A stretch of DNA of 55,332 nt from assembly GCF_028863665.1 (NCBI RefSeq), contig NZ_JARBFX010000018.1:1-55332 (forward strand), read 5' to 3'. Every line of letters starts with the position of its first letter. Position 1 is the first letter of the stretch. The notes under the pieces were generated by a model that saw only the letters and a list, made by a program, of their open reading frames with translations, searched no databases and was not told where the DNA came from. Source of the stretch: Aquabacter sediminis. Its GTDB lineage: Bacteria; Pseudomonadota; Alphaproteobacteria; Rhizobiales; Xanthobacteraceae. A program made the position numbers and the translations under genes. Of the stretch, positions 45,193 through 53,838 are shown in pieces.

Positions 45193-45723
45193 TTACTCGG
45201 CGCCCGCCTCGGCCCGGTCGAGAATGACTTTCAGAAGGATGCGGGTCCGCGTCTGATCGCGCACATCAAGGTTCGTCACGCGGCGCAATGCGTCCGTGCC
45301 TTCTTCCAGCCGGTCGAGGCGCAAAAGCACATAGCCATAGGCCTGGAGCACGAACAGGAAGAAGCGCACCTGCGGCGCGTCGGAGGAAAAGTCGGCGTCC
45401 CCCGCGCGCACCTCTCGCCAGTCGGCGGGGATGTTGAGCCGGCGGGCAGCGGCGGCCAGGACGCGCTCGGCCTGCACGAGGGCGGTGGCGAAATCGTGCG
45501 TGTAGAGGGCGTAGCGATAGCGGGCGATCATCACCGCCAGATGGTCGCCGGCGAGGCGCTCGGCCTCGGCCAGATGGCGCTCCGCCTCCTGCGGCCGCGC
45601 CCAGGCGAGCCCCGCCGCGCGGATGGCCCGTTCCGCTTCCGGCGCCAGGTCCTCGTGATAGCGGCCCTCCAGCCAGGCTTCCGCATTGGGCCGGCTGTCG
45701 GCGAACGCCGCGGGCGCGCTCAC
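45193..45723 (-). CDS. TPR-like nif-operon protein (second copy)
   Basis: A 176-aa helical protein at the end of the nifB operon. The GTG at 45723 overlaps the stop of the preceding gene (GTGA), which fixes the start. It has tetratricopeptide-like helical pairs (HLAVMIARYRYALYTHDFAT, ALVQAERVLAAAARRLNIPA, QAYGYVLLRLDRLEEGTDAL) and ends NLDVRDQTRTRILLKVILD. It is a diverged paralogue of the gene before it: both carry N-(I/L)-P-x-D-W in the same place. Function unknown; expression with nitrogenase maturation genes suggests an assembly or scaffolding role (inference). Confidence 0.8.
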   Translation of the reverse strand: MSAPAAFADSRPNAEAWLEGRYHEDLAPEAERAIRAAGLAWARPQEAERHLAEAERLAGDHLAVMIARYRYALYTHDFATALVQAERVLAAAARRLNIPADWREVRAGDADFSSDAPQVRFFLFVLQAYGYVLLRLDRLEEGTDALRRVTNLDVRDQTRTRILLKVILDRAEAGAE

Positions 45724-46184
45724 GCCACGCCCTCCGCCAGCGCAGCCACCACGCGGGCGCCCACCTGGTCGTGGGGATCGAGGCGGGCGAGGGTGTCGAG
45801 GGCCGCGCGTGCGGCCTCCGGCTCGCCCCGCTTCAGGCGGATGAAGGCGAGGGCTTTCAGGGAATAGAGGGCGAAACGCTCCGGGCCCTCCTGGCCCGGA
45901 AAGGGCGGCCACTTCAGCCAGTCCGGCGGCAGGTTCGCCTGGCGGGCGGCTTCGGCGATGGCGGCTTGCACGGCCTCCAGCGCCGCATCCCCGTCCCCGG
46001 CATAAGCGTGGATCTTGTAGAGGCACAGATGCACGGGCAAAGCGTCGGGGGCCTCGGCGAGCGCGGCGCGGAACAGGGCCTCGGCCGCCGCCTTGTTGGT
46101 ACGATGGGCGCGCACGCCGGCCTGAAGCAGGGCGTCCACCGCTTCCGGCAGCGGGCCGAAATCGATGAGGCGCTCCCCGTTCAC
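45720..46184 (-). CDS. TPR-like nif-operon protein (first copy)
   Basis: A 154-aa helical protein with TPR-like repeats (ALFRAALAEAPDALPVHLCL, YKIHAYAGDGDAALEAVQAA, ALAFIRLKRGEPEAARAALD). The GTG at 46184 lies 8 bp after the ArsC-like gene. Its stop overlaps its paralogue downstream. The N-L-P-P-D-W motif is shared with that paralogue. No enzyme motif is visible; probably a protein-protein interaction module of the nif system. Confidence 0.8.
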   Translation of the reverse strand: MNGERLIDFGPLPEAVDALLQAGVRAHRTNKAAAEALFRAALAEAPDALPVHLCLYKIHAYAGDGDAALEAVQAAIAEAARQANLPPDWLKWPPFPGQEGPERFALYSLKALAFIRLKRGEPEAARAALDTLARLDPHDQVGARVVAALAEGVA

Positions 46185-46192
46185 GGGCGCTC

Positions 46193-46618
46193 TCAGGACG
46201 CGGACGCGCCGGAGCACGCGCTGCCGGCCGGATGGACGCACGCCTCCGTCACCGGCTGGGCGCGGGGGGCAAGGCCGATGAGGGCGTCCAGCATTTCCCC
46301 ATCCCAGCCCGCGAGCCTCAGGCCGGAAATGTCCAGGAGCGGGCGGCGGATGAGGGGCGGGTCCGCCAGAAGCGCGGCCAGCGCGCCGGCTTCGTCATAG
46401 GCCTCCGGCACCACGTCTCCGCTTTTCACCTTCACCGCCGAGCGGTTGAACCACTCCGCCGGTGGCAGGTCGCCGAAGAAAGGGCGGAGCGTCTGCGCGC
46501 TCCAGGGATGGGTGAAGAGGTCGCGCACCTCCAGTTCGTGGCCGGAGGCCATGAGCAGTGCCCGCTGGCGGGCATTCCCACCGCAAGTGGGCTTGCCATA
46601 GAAGACGATGTGCGCCAC
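46193..46618 (-). CDS. ArsC/Spx-like nitrogenase-associated protein (NifO type)
   Basis: A 141-aa thioredoxin-fold protein of the ArsC family. It starts MAHIVFYGKPTCGGNARQRA, keeping the first active-site Cys, and shows LPPAEWFNRSAVKVKSGDVV and DPPLIRRPLLDISG, the ArsC-like P-L-I-x-R-P element. The subfamily is the nitrogenase-associated ArsC group, which includes NifO of Azotobacter. NifO influences molybdenum or cofactor use there; here its role is inferred from context. Confidence 0.88.
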   Translation of the reverse strand: MAHIVFYGKPTCGGNARQRALLMASGHELEVRDLFTHPWSAQTLRPFFGDLPPAEWFNRSAVKVKSGDVVPEAYDEAGALAALLADPPLIRRPLLDISGLRLAGWDGEMLDALIGLAPRAQPVTEACVHPAGSACSGASAS

Positions 46619-46628
46619 CTCGGTCCTC

Positions 46629-47549
46629 CTATGCGTCCATCAGGATGTCCAGCGCCGCGCCGAGCGGCAGGTCGAGCACCGCGATCCCCTGCTCGGAGAA
46701 GAAGCGGGCCTCGTTGCGGGTGAGCGTGGCCGCATCCACCACCGCGAAATGGGGGCCGCGTGAGCGCTTCATGATCTGCCGGGCATAGGTGCGCAGCATC
46801 TGGTCGTGGAAGCGGCAGCCCAGGAACAGGAAGCCCCGGAAGGACCGGCGGTCGCGCACCACGGGCGGGATGGGCGACTGGATGTCGATCTCGGTCATCA
46901 CCTCCACATAGTCGCTGTCCGCCACCAGGAAGTTCTGGGCTGGCGTCACGGCGCCATGGGGCTTGTAGAGGATGGTGGTCCAGCTCTCCGCCGTGGCATC
47001 GGGCACCAGGGTGCCGGCCGCGTCATAGGCCCGCGTCCAGATGTCCTCGGTGATGCCCGCCCGCGTGATGCCCTGGATCTCGCCGACATCGGCCCGGCCC
47101 GTGCCCGCGAAGGCGGCGCGCATGGCGCCGTCATACCAGGTGTCCACAATGAGCGAGATGGGCAGCCCCGCCAGGTAGGACTGGAACGGGGAGGGGGAGA
47201 GCTTCGGGGCGAAGATCTCGCCCATCCAGGCGGTCAGGGTCTTGCGGTGGCGGCGCTGGTCGATGAACTGGGCCACCGCCCACATATTGGTGCGCATGCG
47301 CCCGGGCGCGGGATGGCGCTTGGAGAGCTCAGCGGCCAGCGCCTCGGGGGCCAGCGGCACGGTGCCGCCCGCTCCGCTTGCCGCCACCACGCCGGGGCCG
47401 AGATAGGGCACGAGGCGGTCCGCTTTCAGCCAGGCGGCCACGTCTTTCAGATGCGCCTCGGCCTCTGCGCCGGAGAGCACCGGGGCGGCGGCGGGGCGGA
47501 TGGCGTCGGGGGCCGGAATGGGGGATGCGGTGATTTGGGATGCCGACAT
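46629..47549 (-). CDS. SIR2-like protein in nif operon
   Basis: A 306-aa protein with a SIR2-like NAD-fold pattern: LVPYLGPGVVAASGAGGTVP near residue 47, an ILYKPHGAVT segment near 195 (the His position of sirtuins), and GFLFLGCRFHDQML near 245. The zinc-finger Cys pairs of classical sirtuin deacetylases are missing. The ATG at 47549 has GAGGAGG upstream. Its place between nifT and the ArsC-like gene suggests a nitrogenase-linked role such as NAD-dependent modification or NADase activity, but the activity is not established by what I can see. Confidence 0.82.
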   Translation of the reverse strand: MSASQITASPIPAPDAIRPAAAPVLSGAEAEAHLKDVAAWLKADRLVPYLGPGVVAASGAGGTVPLAPEALAAELSKRHPAPGRMRTNMWAVAQFIDQRRHRKTLTAWMGEIFAPKLSPSPFQSYLAGLPISLIVDTWYDGAMRAAFAGTGRADVGEIQGITRAGITEDIWTRAYDAAGTLVPDATAESWTTILYKPHGAVTPAQNFLVADSDYVEVMTEIDIQSPIPPVVRDRRSFRGFLFLGCRFHDQMLRTYARQIMKRSRGPHFAVVDAATLTRNEARFFSEQGIAVLDLPLGAALDILMDA

Positions 47550-47551
47550 GG

Positions 47552-47770
47552 TCAGTCCTCCTCGCCGCCGATCTTGCGGGCGTTCACGGTGATGGGCAGG
47601 CGGGTGTCGGCGGGCATGTCGGGGAGCGTGAAGGTCCAGCCATTCTTCAGCTTCACCCAGCCGCCCCACAGCGCCGCATGCTCCTGGTCCACGATGGGCT
47701 CCTCCAGGTCCTTCTTCGGCGCATAGGCGGAGAGCGCCCCGGCGGGGGTCTTGCGGATCATGAGCTTCAC
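47552..47770 (-). CDS. nifT: Nitrogen-fixation protein NifT/FixU
   Basis: A 72-aa protein. It begins MKLMIRKTPAGALSAYAPKK, then DLEEPIVDQEHAALWGGWVK and ends NGWTFTLPDMPADTRLPITV, which is NifT. The GTG at 47770 overlaps the nifZ stop (GTGA). Its exact role in nitrogenase maturation is unclear in all species. Confidence 0.94.
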   Translation of the reverse strand: MKLMIRKTPAGALSAYAPKKDLEEPIVDQEHAALWGGWVKLKNGWTFTLPDMPADTRLPITVNARKIGGEED

Positions 47771-48087
47771 GGGAGGGCCTCCTCGGCCTTGGGGGCGGTG
47801 GCGTCGACGGCGGGGGGCGGGTTGTCGAGGCTGACAAGTTCCTTGCCGCGCATGCCCACGATGGTGCCGCGCTCCACCCACTCCACCGCATAGATGTAGA
47901 ATTGCTGGAGGAAGATGCCGATGTCGCGGACATAGCCGACATCGCCCTTGCGGACGAGATTCTCGCCGATCTCCTTCAAGGGATAGGTGCCGTCATTCTT
48001 CACATGCTTGGTGGAGCGCACCTTCTCGCCGGGGCGGAAGCGCGGTTCCCTGAAGATCTCCACGTCCTGCTCACGTCCGAGGCCCAT
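47767..48087 (-). CDS. nifZ: Nitrogenase P-cluster maturation protein NifZ
   Basis: A 106-aa protein. The family core (EPRFRPGEKVRSTKHVKNDG, then KGDVGYVRDIGIFLQQFYIY and AVEWVERGTIVGMRGKEL) is intact. NifZ assists formation of the second P-cluster of the MoFe protein. The ATG at 48087 lies 17 nt inside the end of the LRV gene. The tail is Pro/Ala-rich. Confidence 0.95.
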   Translation of the reverse strand: MGLGREQDVEIFREPRFRPGEKVRSTKHVKNDGTYPLKEIGENLVRKGDVGYVRDIGIFLQQFYIYAVEWVERGTIVGMRGKELVSLDNPPPAVDATAPKAEEALP

Positions 48088-48862
48088 GGCGTCCTCCCTC
48101 GTTTGCGAGGCGGCGCTGCGCCAGCTCGCGAATGGCTTCCACCTCGTCCTGCGCAAAGCCGTGCAGGTGCGGGGGATCGATGCGCTCGGCCACCGCGAAG
48201 CGCACCCGCATGTCGGTGTCGCGCGCCAGCACGGTGAGGCGGGCGGGCGGCAGACGCTCGGCCACGGCGAGGCGCACCAGCGGGTCGGGATCACCCGCCA
48301 TGGTGGGCAGGTGCGCCGGGCCGATGCGGCGCGCCACCTCGCGGCGCACTTCGGCTTCCGGGTCGTGCAGCGCCATCACCAGGGCCGCCGGCGGGGCGCG
48401 GCGGGCGGCGGTGAGGCGCACATAATAGTCTTCGTCCGCCAGCATGGAGACGAGGTCGCCCCCTTCCAGGCGGTGGGTGATGGCGATGCGCACCCGGCGA
48501 TCCGGGTCCTTGCGCATCTCCCGCGCCCGCGACAAAGGCAGGCGATAGGCCACCATGGTGCGCACTTCCGGCTCCGGGTCGTCCTTCAAAGAGCCGATGA
48601 GGAAGACGCTGGCATGCTTGGCGGCGAGCGTGCGCACCTCGAAATAGGGATGGGCCAGATAGCGGGCGGCAAGATCGGGATTGCGGGCGAAGAAGCGGTC
48701 GATGCGCTTGCCCCGCCGGTCGGCGACGCAGATCTTGCCCAGGTCGCAGCGCCCTTCCGCGTGGATGTCCTCGTGGGGACAATCCTGGCAGCGCAAGGGA
48801 CGGCCTTGCCAGTCGAGCGCCTCCGGCCCGCTTTCCAGATCTTCCGCCGCGTCTCCGGCCAT
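48071..48862 (-). CDS. 4Fe-4S leucine-rich-repeat-variant (LRV) protein
   Basis: A 263-aa protein. The N-terminal part has Cys residues in C-x2-C-x10-C-x5-C spacing (LRCQDCPHEDIHAEGRCDLG, KICVADRR), fitting a 4Fe-4S cluster. The rest is a series of about eight 22-25-residue helical repeats built on DP-x-x-x-VR-x-x-(V/I)-A-x-R (for example DDPEPEVRTMVAYRL, KDPDRRVRIAITHRL, RDTDMRVRFAVAERI). This is the LRV architecture first described from the Azotobacter nif region. The role is unknown. The ATG at 48862 follows GGCGGAG. Confidence 0.9.
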   Translation of the reverse strand: MAGDAAEDLESGPEALDWQGRPLRCQDCPHEDIHAEGRCDLGKICVADRRGKRIDRFFARNPDLAARYLAHPYFEVRTLAAKHASVFLIGSLKDDPEPEVRTMVAYRLPLSRAREMRKDPDRRVRIAITHRLEGGDLVSMLADEDYYVRLTAARRAPPAALVMALHDPEAEVRREVARRIGPAHLPTMAGDPDPLVRLAVAERLPPARLTVLARDTDMRVRFAVAERIDPPHLHGFAQDEVEAIRELAQRRLANEGGRHGPRT

Positions 48863-48959
48863 GCTCCGCCTTCCCCCTTGGCTGATGGTCACCGTCCGCG
48901 CCACGCGCCGGGTCAAGGCCGGCCATGGCACGGGCGCCGGTGCTCCGGCCGCCTGTGGT

Positions 48960-49157
48960 TCAGTTGGCCGGGACGCAGGTGTTGGGCACCGGGCAGACGG
49001 CGGCGCACTGGGGCTCGTCGAACTGGCCTTCGCACTCGGTGCACTTCTTGGGATCGATGATGTAGGTGTCGCCCTTCATGCGGATGGCCGCGTTGGGGCA
49101 TTCGAACTCGCAGGCGCCGCAGACGGTGCACTGGGACACGATGATCTTGAGAGACAT
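48960..49157 (-). CDS. fdxN: 2[4Fe-4S] ferredoxin FdxN
   Basis: A 65-aa ferredoxin with Cys10, 13, 16 and 20 in [12 protein letters not shown] and a second set at Cys39, 42, 51 and 55, the insert being the loop typical of nif-linked ferredoxins. It lies directly after nifB, where FdxN-type ferredoxins support NifB-co synthesis or electron supply to nitrogenase. The start ATG follows AGGGA. Confidence 0.95.
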   Translation of the reverse strand: MSLKIIVSQCTVCGACEFECPNAAIRMKGDTYIIDPKKCTECEGQFDEPQCAAVCPVPNTCVPAN

Positions 49158-49215
49158 GGTCTTTTCCCTTCGCTGGTCATGAGGCCGCGCGCGCGGCCGG
49201 CAATGGGCGCTCTCC

Positions 49216-50712
49216 TCAGGCGGAGAGCGCGAGCTTCTGGTCGGTGACGGTGCGGCCGAATTCGCGGGCATAGAGGGCGCCGATGGCCGCCTCGATATAT
49301 TCGAGCGCATACTCATCGGTGGCGCGGATGCCGGCGGCGGTGAGCGCGTCCTTGGGGCAGTCGCCGATCTTGGCGCACAGCACCACTTCCACCCCTTCCA
49401 GCGCCGCGATCACGCCGTCCAGCGTTGCATCCTCGCCGAAGCCGCCCATGCAGTAATTGTCCACCTTGCGGTGGCCGACGAACTGGATGCCCTTGGGGGT
49501 GGCCTCATAGACCTGGAATTCCTTGGCGTGGCCGAAATGCTCGTTCACGCGCCCGCCGCCCTTGGTGGCCACCGCCACCAGCAGCGTGCCGTTGGTTTCC
49601 ATGGCCTGGATCTCGGAATTGATCTCCTGCTTCTTGGCCACGTGATCGCCGCGCTCGCTCGCCACCACCTCGCGATAGGCGGCGCGCTTGGCCGGGTCGT
49701 AGGTGACGAATTCGGGGATCTGGTCGAGGGTGAATTCCTGGCCCCGGTCCTCGCCGAGCAGGCCCACCGCATCGGCGCGGCACTGGCGGCAATGGCGCAT
49801 GAGCTTGGCGCCGCCTTCCAATTTGTCCTGGAGCGCCTTCAATTCCATGGCGCTGGGGCCGCGCTGGCCGGTGAGGCCGTAATGGGTGCCGTGCTCGGCG
49901 GCCGAGATCAGGGGCATGACGTTGTGGAGGAAGGCGCCGCGCTCCTTCACCCACTTGTTCACCTCCAGGAGGTGCTCGTCATTGATGCCGGGGATCATGA
50001 CCGAGTTCACCTTCACCAGAATGCCGCGGTCGCGCAGCATTTCCAGGCTCAGCATCTGCCGCTCGTGCAGGATCTTGGAGGCCTCATAGCCGGTGTAGCG
50101 TTTGTGATTGTGGAAGATCCACGGATAGATCTTCGTGCCCACTTCCGGGTCCACCATGTTGATGGTGACCGTGACGTGGTCGATATTCATCTCCGCGATC
50201 TCGTCCACATGGTCGGGCAAGGCAAGACCATTGGTGGAGAGGCAGAGCTTGACGTCGGGAATTTCCTTATAGACCGCCTCGAAGGTGGCCTTGGTCTTCT
50301 TCCAGTCGTAGCAGCTGTCGCCGGGGCCGGCGATGCCGAGGACGGAGAACTGCGGCACCTCGTTCGCCACCGCCACCACCTTGCGCATGGCCTGGTCGGG
50401 GGTCAGCTTTTCCGAGACCACGCCGGGGCGGCTCTCATTGGCGCAATCATATTTGCGATTGCAGTAATTGCACTGGATGTTGCAGGCCGGCGCCACCGCC
50501 ACATGCATGCGGGCGAAGTAATGGTGGGCCTCTTCCGAGTAACAGGGATGGTCTTTGATCTTGTCCCAGACATCCTGGGGCAGATCGTCGGGCTTGGCCG
50601 AGGACCCGCAGGAGGAGGACGAGCAACCGCCCCCTTCCAGCTTGGCGCGCATCTCCTCAACGGAGACCGGGGAGGCGATCAAATTGTCCAGGGAAAACAT
50701 GGGTGCGGACAT
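49216..50712 (-). CDS. nifB: Nitrogenase cofactor biosynthesis radical SAM protein NifB
   Basis: A 498-aa radical SAM enzyme that makes NifB-co, the 8Fe-9S-C core of FeMo-co. The radical SAM cluster motif is [15 protein letters not shown] near residue 77, with [17 protein letters not shown] following. The C-terminal about 130 residues ([20 protein letters not shown]) form the NifX/NifB-co-binding domain. The ATG at 50712 has GGAG 8 nt upstream. A sigma-54 promoter and a NifA site lie upstream, so nifB leads the nine-gene operon. Confidence 0.97.
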   Translation of the reverse strand: MSAPMFSLDNLIASPVSVEEMRAKLEGGGCSSSSCGSSAKPDDLPQDVWDKIKDHPCYSEEAHHYFARMHVAVAPACNIQCNYCNRKYDCANESRPGVVSEKLTPDQAMRKVVAVANEVPQFSVLGIAGPGDSCYDWKKTKATFEAVYKEIPDVKLCLSTNGLALPDHVDEIAEMNIDHVTVTINMVDPEVGTKIYPWIFHNHKRYTGYEASKILHERQMLSLEMLRDRGILVKVNSVMIPGINDEHLLEVNKWVKERGAFLHNVMPLISAAEHGTHYGLTGQRGPSAMELKALQDKLEGGAKLMRHCRQCRADAVGLLGEDRGQEFTLDQIPEFVTYDPAKRAAYREVVASERGDHVAKKQEINSEIQAMETNGTLLVAVATKGGGRVNEHFGHAKEFQVYEATPKGIQFVGHRKVDNYCMGGFGEDATLDGVIAALEGVEVVLCAKIGDCPKDALTAAGIRATDEYALEYIEAAIGALYAREFGRTVTDQKLALSA

Positions 50713-50748
50713 GAGAAGCACTCCAGAATGAAATCTGGAATAGCTCTC

Positions 50749-50763
50749 GCAAGCGCCATGCCA
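50749..50763 (-). promoter_or_regulatory. Sigma-54 promoter of the nifB operon
   Basis: On the minus strand the sequence reads TGGCAT-GGCGC-TTGC, matching the -24/-12 consensus TGGCAC-N5-TTGC with one mismatch and the invariant GG-N10-GC. The predicted transcript start is about 25 nt before the nifB ATG. Confidence 0.92.
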
Positions 50764-50848
50764 TGGAATAAGTCATTGAAAATAAACGGTGTGTTTCAGG
50801 CGTGTCGAACCTGTGTCGCGCCTTTGTCCGGCTTTGTCCGTCGCCCCC

Positions 50849-50864
50849 TGTCGCATGTGCGACA
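50849..50864. promoter_or_regulatory. NifA upstream activator site for nifB
   Basis: TGT-CGCATGTGCG-ACA fits the NifA site TGT-N4-T-N5-ACA exactly and lies in a longer near-perfect palindrome (9-bp arms). It is 86 bp upstream of the -24 element, within the usual range. Confidence 0.9.
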
Positions 50865-50922
50865 GGCCCGTCGCGTGGCTGTCGGAGTGTGCGGCGGGCG
50901 CTGCGGGCGCCCTGAAACGCCA

Positions 50923-50955
50923 CCGCCCCCGCGCCGGGGCGGGGCGCGGGGGCGG
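50923..50955 (-). terminator. GC-rich hairpin, possible nifA terminator
   Basis: A perfect 13-bp stem (CCGCCCCCGCGCC and its complement) with a 7-nt loop lies about 210 bp after the nifA stop. No U tract follows on the minus strand, so intrinsic termination is uncertain. It insulates the NifA site of nifB from nifA. Confidence 0.5.
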
Positions 50956-51163
50956 TTGTCCAATTGCAGGATGACAGCGCTGGGGAGGACAGCGCGCGGG
51001 GCATAAAACCCCTCTCCGGCCTCGTTCCGGTCCTCCACTGGCGTCGGCCGGACGCAGGCTTAAACAGCTCCATCCAGCATTTGGCCGTGGATGCGCGGGA
51101 CACGCCCGCGCATGACGGGTGCACCGGGGACGGGCGGCACGCCCCAACCCCCAACCTCGACCG

Positions 51164-53056
51164 TCAGAACTTCTTGATGTCGATGTCGTGCTTGCGCAGG
51201 GCGTAGCCCACCTGGCGGGGGGTGAGGTTGAGGATGCGGGCGGCCTTTGCCTGCACCCAGCCGGCCCGCTCCATGGCCTGGAGCAATTGCTCGCGCTCGG
51301 AGAGGCGGGGCGGCACCACCGGGCAGGCCTCGGCGCCGGGACAGGCGGCGGGCGGGGCGGTGTGAACGGGCGCCTCGGCGGAGAGCGGCACCACCGGGGA
51401 GGCCGGCGCGGACGGGTTCTGGGACAAAGGCGGGGGCTGCAGGGACTGCGGCACGCCCACATTCTGCGTCGCCTTGGGGGCGCTGCCCTTCCACAGGATG
51501 GCGGACAAACACTGGCCGCTGTCGCAGGCGAAGTCGTGGGGCACGATCACATCGTCCTCCGCCAGGGTGGCGGTGCGGCGGACGCAGTTTTCCAGCTCGC
51601 GCACATTGCCCGGGAAATAGCATTTCTTCAGCACTTCCAGCGACTGCGCCGAAAGCTGCATGTGGCGCTGGTTTTCGCGGTTGAAGCGCTCCAGGAAGGC
51701 GCGGGCGAGCTTCGGGATGTCGCCGGTGCGCTCGCGCAAGGGGGGCAGGATGAGCGGCACCACATTGATGCGGTAATAGAGGTCGGCGCGGAATTCGCCT
51801 TTGGCCACCGCATCTTCCAGATTCTTGTTAGTGGCGCACACCAGCCGCACATCCACTTTCAGCGTGCGGTTTCCGCCCACCCGCTCGAACTCCCCTTCCT
51901 GCAAAACGCGCAGCAGCTTGGCCTGGAAGGCGGCGGAGATTTCGCCGATCTCGTCCAGGAACAGCGTGCCGCCATGAGCCAGCTCGAACCGGCCCTGGCG
52001 GGCATTCAGCGCGCCGGTGAAGGCGCCCTTCTCATGGCCGAAAAGCTCGGATTCCAGCACCGTCTCGGGGAGCGCGGCGCAATTGACCTTGATGAAGGGC
52101 TTGTCCTTGCGGGGCGACAATTCGTGGATGGCGCGGGCGAACAATTCCTTTCCGGTGCCGCTTTCCCCGCGCAGCAGCACGGTGGAATTGGAGCGGGCCA
52201 CGATCTTGGCGGTGGCGATCAGGCGCTTCACCGACATGCTGTCGCCGAGGATGCCGGTGGCCGGCAGATCGGGGAAATGGTCTTCCTTCTCCCCGCCCAG
52301 CGCCTTTTCCAGGCGGTGGGTCTGCGCGATCAGGCGGTCGCGGTCGCCCGCCACCATTTCGTGCAGGCGCACGGTCTGCCCCACAAGGTTCGCCACCATG
52401 GTCAGGAAGCGCACGTCTTCGTCGAAGCGGAAGCGGGCGGTGCCGTCCCATACCCGGTCGATGGAGAGCGTGCCGATGACCCGCGTGTCCGCCTTGATGG
52501 GCACGCCGATGAAGGAGACGGTGGTCTCCTCGGCGGGGGCGAAGAGGTCCTCGTGGCCCTCGAACAAGGCATGGGCGCTCACGTCCTGCACCACCAAGGG
52601 GGTGGCGGTGGCGACGATCTGGTCGATGGCCTTCTGCGGCACGCGCGAGCGGATGTGCTGGGCGATCTGGGGCGTCCAGCCGGTGGTGGCCACCATGTCC
52701 GGCTCGCCCTGCCGGTCCAGGATGACGATCATCCCGTGCCGCATCTGGAGCATGGAGGACAGGACGTTCACCACATTGGCGAGCGTCAGCTCCAGCCGCC
52801 GGGCGGCGGTCAGGATCTTGGAAATCTCATAGATGCCGATCAGCGCCACCTCGGGCGAGGTGCCCCTGGATGCGGCGGACGGGCGCGGCGCGGCCACAGG
52901 GGCCGGCTGCGGCGCTGCGGCCTTCCCTTCGCCGGCCCGGATCGGCATCGGCGGGACAAGCGGACTGGTCATGACTGTCCTGGCACTGCCGGAATTGGCG
53001 TTGGTCGGCCCGTTGGCCGAACCCCGAGGGACGCGTACCTGGTAGAAGTCCGTCAT
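51164..53056 (-). CDS. nifA: Sigma-54-dependent nif regulator NifA (oxygen-sensitive type)
   Basis: A 630-aa activator of nitrogenase genes. A GAF domain covers about residues 75-225. The AAA+ domain (about 265-495) has Walker A GESGTGKE with Lys303 and the sigma-54 contact loop GAFTGA. A C-x11-C-x19-C-x4-C set at Cys479, 491, 511 and 516 spans the AAA+/linker boundary; this is the metal/oxygen-sensing motif of rhizobial NifA and is absent from NifL-controlled NifA. The C-terminal HTH (about 585-627) includes [20 protein letters not shown]. The ATG at 53056 follows AGGAG; a longer frame to 53077 has a weaker start. A perfect FNR/FixK box lies upstream. Confidence 0.97.
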   Translation of the reverse strand: MTDFYQVRVPRGSANGPTNANSGSARTVMTSPLVPPMPIRAGEGKAAAPQPAPVAAPRPSAASRGTSPEVALIGIYEISKILTAARRLELTLANVVNVLSSMLQMRHGMIVILDRQGEPDMVATTGWTPQIAQHIRSRVPQKAIDQIVATATPLVVQDVSAHALFEGHEDLFAPAEETTVSFIGVPIKADTRVIGTLSIDRVWDGTARFRFDEDVRFLTMVANLVGQTVRLHEMVAGDRDRLIAQTHRLEKALGGEKEDHFPDLPATGILGDSMSVKRLIATAKIVARSNSTVLLRGESGTGKELFARAIHELSPRKDKPFIKVNCAALPETVLESELFGHEKGAFTGALNARQGRFELAHGGTLFLDEIGEISAAFQAKLLRVLQEGEFERVGGNRTLKVDVRLVCATNKNLEDAVAKGEFRADLYYRINVVPLILPPLRERTGDIPKLARAFLERFNRENQRHMQLSAQSLEVLKKCYFPGNVRELENCVRRTATLAEDDVIVPHDFACDSGQCLSAILWKGSAPKATQNVGVPQSLQPPPLSQNPSAPASPVVPLSAEAPVHTAPPAACPGAEACPVVPPRLSEREQLLQAMERAGWVQAKAARILNLTPRQVGYALRKHDIDIKKF

Positions 53057-53196
53057 GGCGTGCTCCTCACCGCGCACGGGTGTCGGAAACCGCCCTCCAA
53101 TATTTGAGCTTCCTCACGCTCTGTCTCGCTTGGGAGACATCTTGTCCGATGAGTTCGGAGGATTTCTAAGGAGAAGCTCAGAGGGGCCTTCGGTCT

Positions 53197-53210
53197 TTGA
53201 TCTAGATCAA
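53197..53210. promoter_or_regulatory. FNR/FixK box upstream of nifA
   Basis: TTGAT-CTAG-ATCAA is a perfect palindromic FNR/FixK site. Its centre is about 148 bp before the nifA ATG; a class II promoter would start transcription near 53162. In Azorhizobium nifA is known to be under FixK control, which fits. Confidence 0.9.
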
Positions 53211-53295
53211 GTCAGGCAGTCGTGCCTGATTTTTCCGCACCTGTCTGGCGGGAGAGGACCCGGGCGCGAATGCGCACGGGCCCTCGGTTTCCGGC

Positions 53296-53835
53296 CTATT
53301 CCGCCGCGACGGGCAGGCCCGCCGCTTCCAGTGCCACCGCCGCCGAGGCGATGATGGCGCCGAAGCGCACCGCCGCCTGGATCTGCGTCTCGCCGACGCC
53401 AGCTTCGCGCAGCACCTTCTCGTGGGAATCGATGCAGCGGCCGCAGCCATTCATGGCGGAGACCGCCAGCGACCACAGCTCGAAGTCCGCCTTGTCGACC
53501 CCGGGATTGCCGATCACGCTCATGCGCAGCTTGGCCGGCAGGGTCTCATAGGCCTTGTTCGAGGCAAGGTGGGTGAAGCGGTAATAGACGTTGTTCATGG
53601 CCATGATGGCCGCCGCCGCCTTGGCCGCGTCGAGCGCGGCCGGCGTCAGATGCGGGGCGGCCTCGGCCTCCAGCGCCTGGGCCACCACCGGATTGCGGGT
53701 GGTGTAGCCGCAGGCCACCAGCAGCCCATAGAGCTGCTGGGGGGTGAGGCTGTCCTCGCGGGGGAGGGCGGAGAGGTTCAGCTTCACGTCCTTGGCGAAG
53801 GACGGGATCTGCTCCTTGAGGGCGTCGATGGACAT
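53296..53835 (-). CDS. ahpD: Alkylhydroperoxidase AhpD
   Basis: A 179-aa all-helical protein with the catalytic C-x-x-C-x3-H set (Cys131, Cys134, His138 in [10 protein letters not shown]). AhpD reduces AhpC, or acts itself as a hydroperoxidase, through the lipoamide system. The upstream half ([20 protein letters not shown]) and length match the family. It follows ahpC after 3 bp in one operon, which precedes nifA. Confidence 0.95.
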   Translation of the reverse strand: MSIDALKEQIPSFAKDVKLNLSALPREDSLTPQQLYGLLVACGYTTRNPVVAQALEAEAAPHLTPAALDAAKAAAAIMAMNNVYYRFTHLASNKAYETLPAKLRMSVIGNPGVDKADFELWSLAVSAMNGCGRCIDSHEKVLREAGVGETQIQAAVRFGAIIASAAVALEAAGLPVAAE

Positions 53836-53838
53836 GCC

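Noticed and set aside
45724-46026. Longer N-terminus for the last nif-operon gene (frame open to 46026)
   Set aside because: The extension is out of frame with, and overlaps, the preceding gene; it is basic and Pro/Arg-rich like a shadow frame. The GTGA overlap at 45723 is a better start.
53122-53139. Inverted repeat TGTCTC-N6-GAGACA upstream of nifA as a NifA site
   Set aside because: The spacing between TGT and ACA is 12, not 10, and no -24/-12 promoter lies downstream. It may bind another factor, but I cannot name it.
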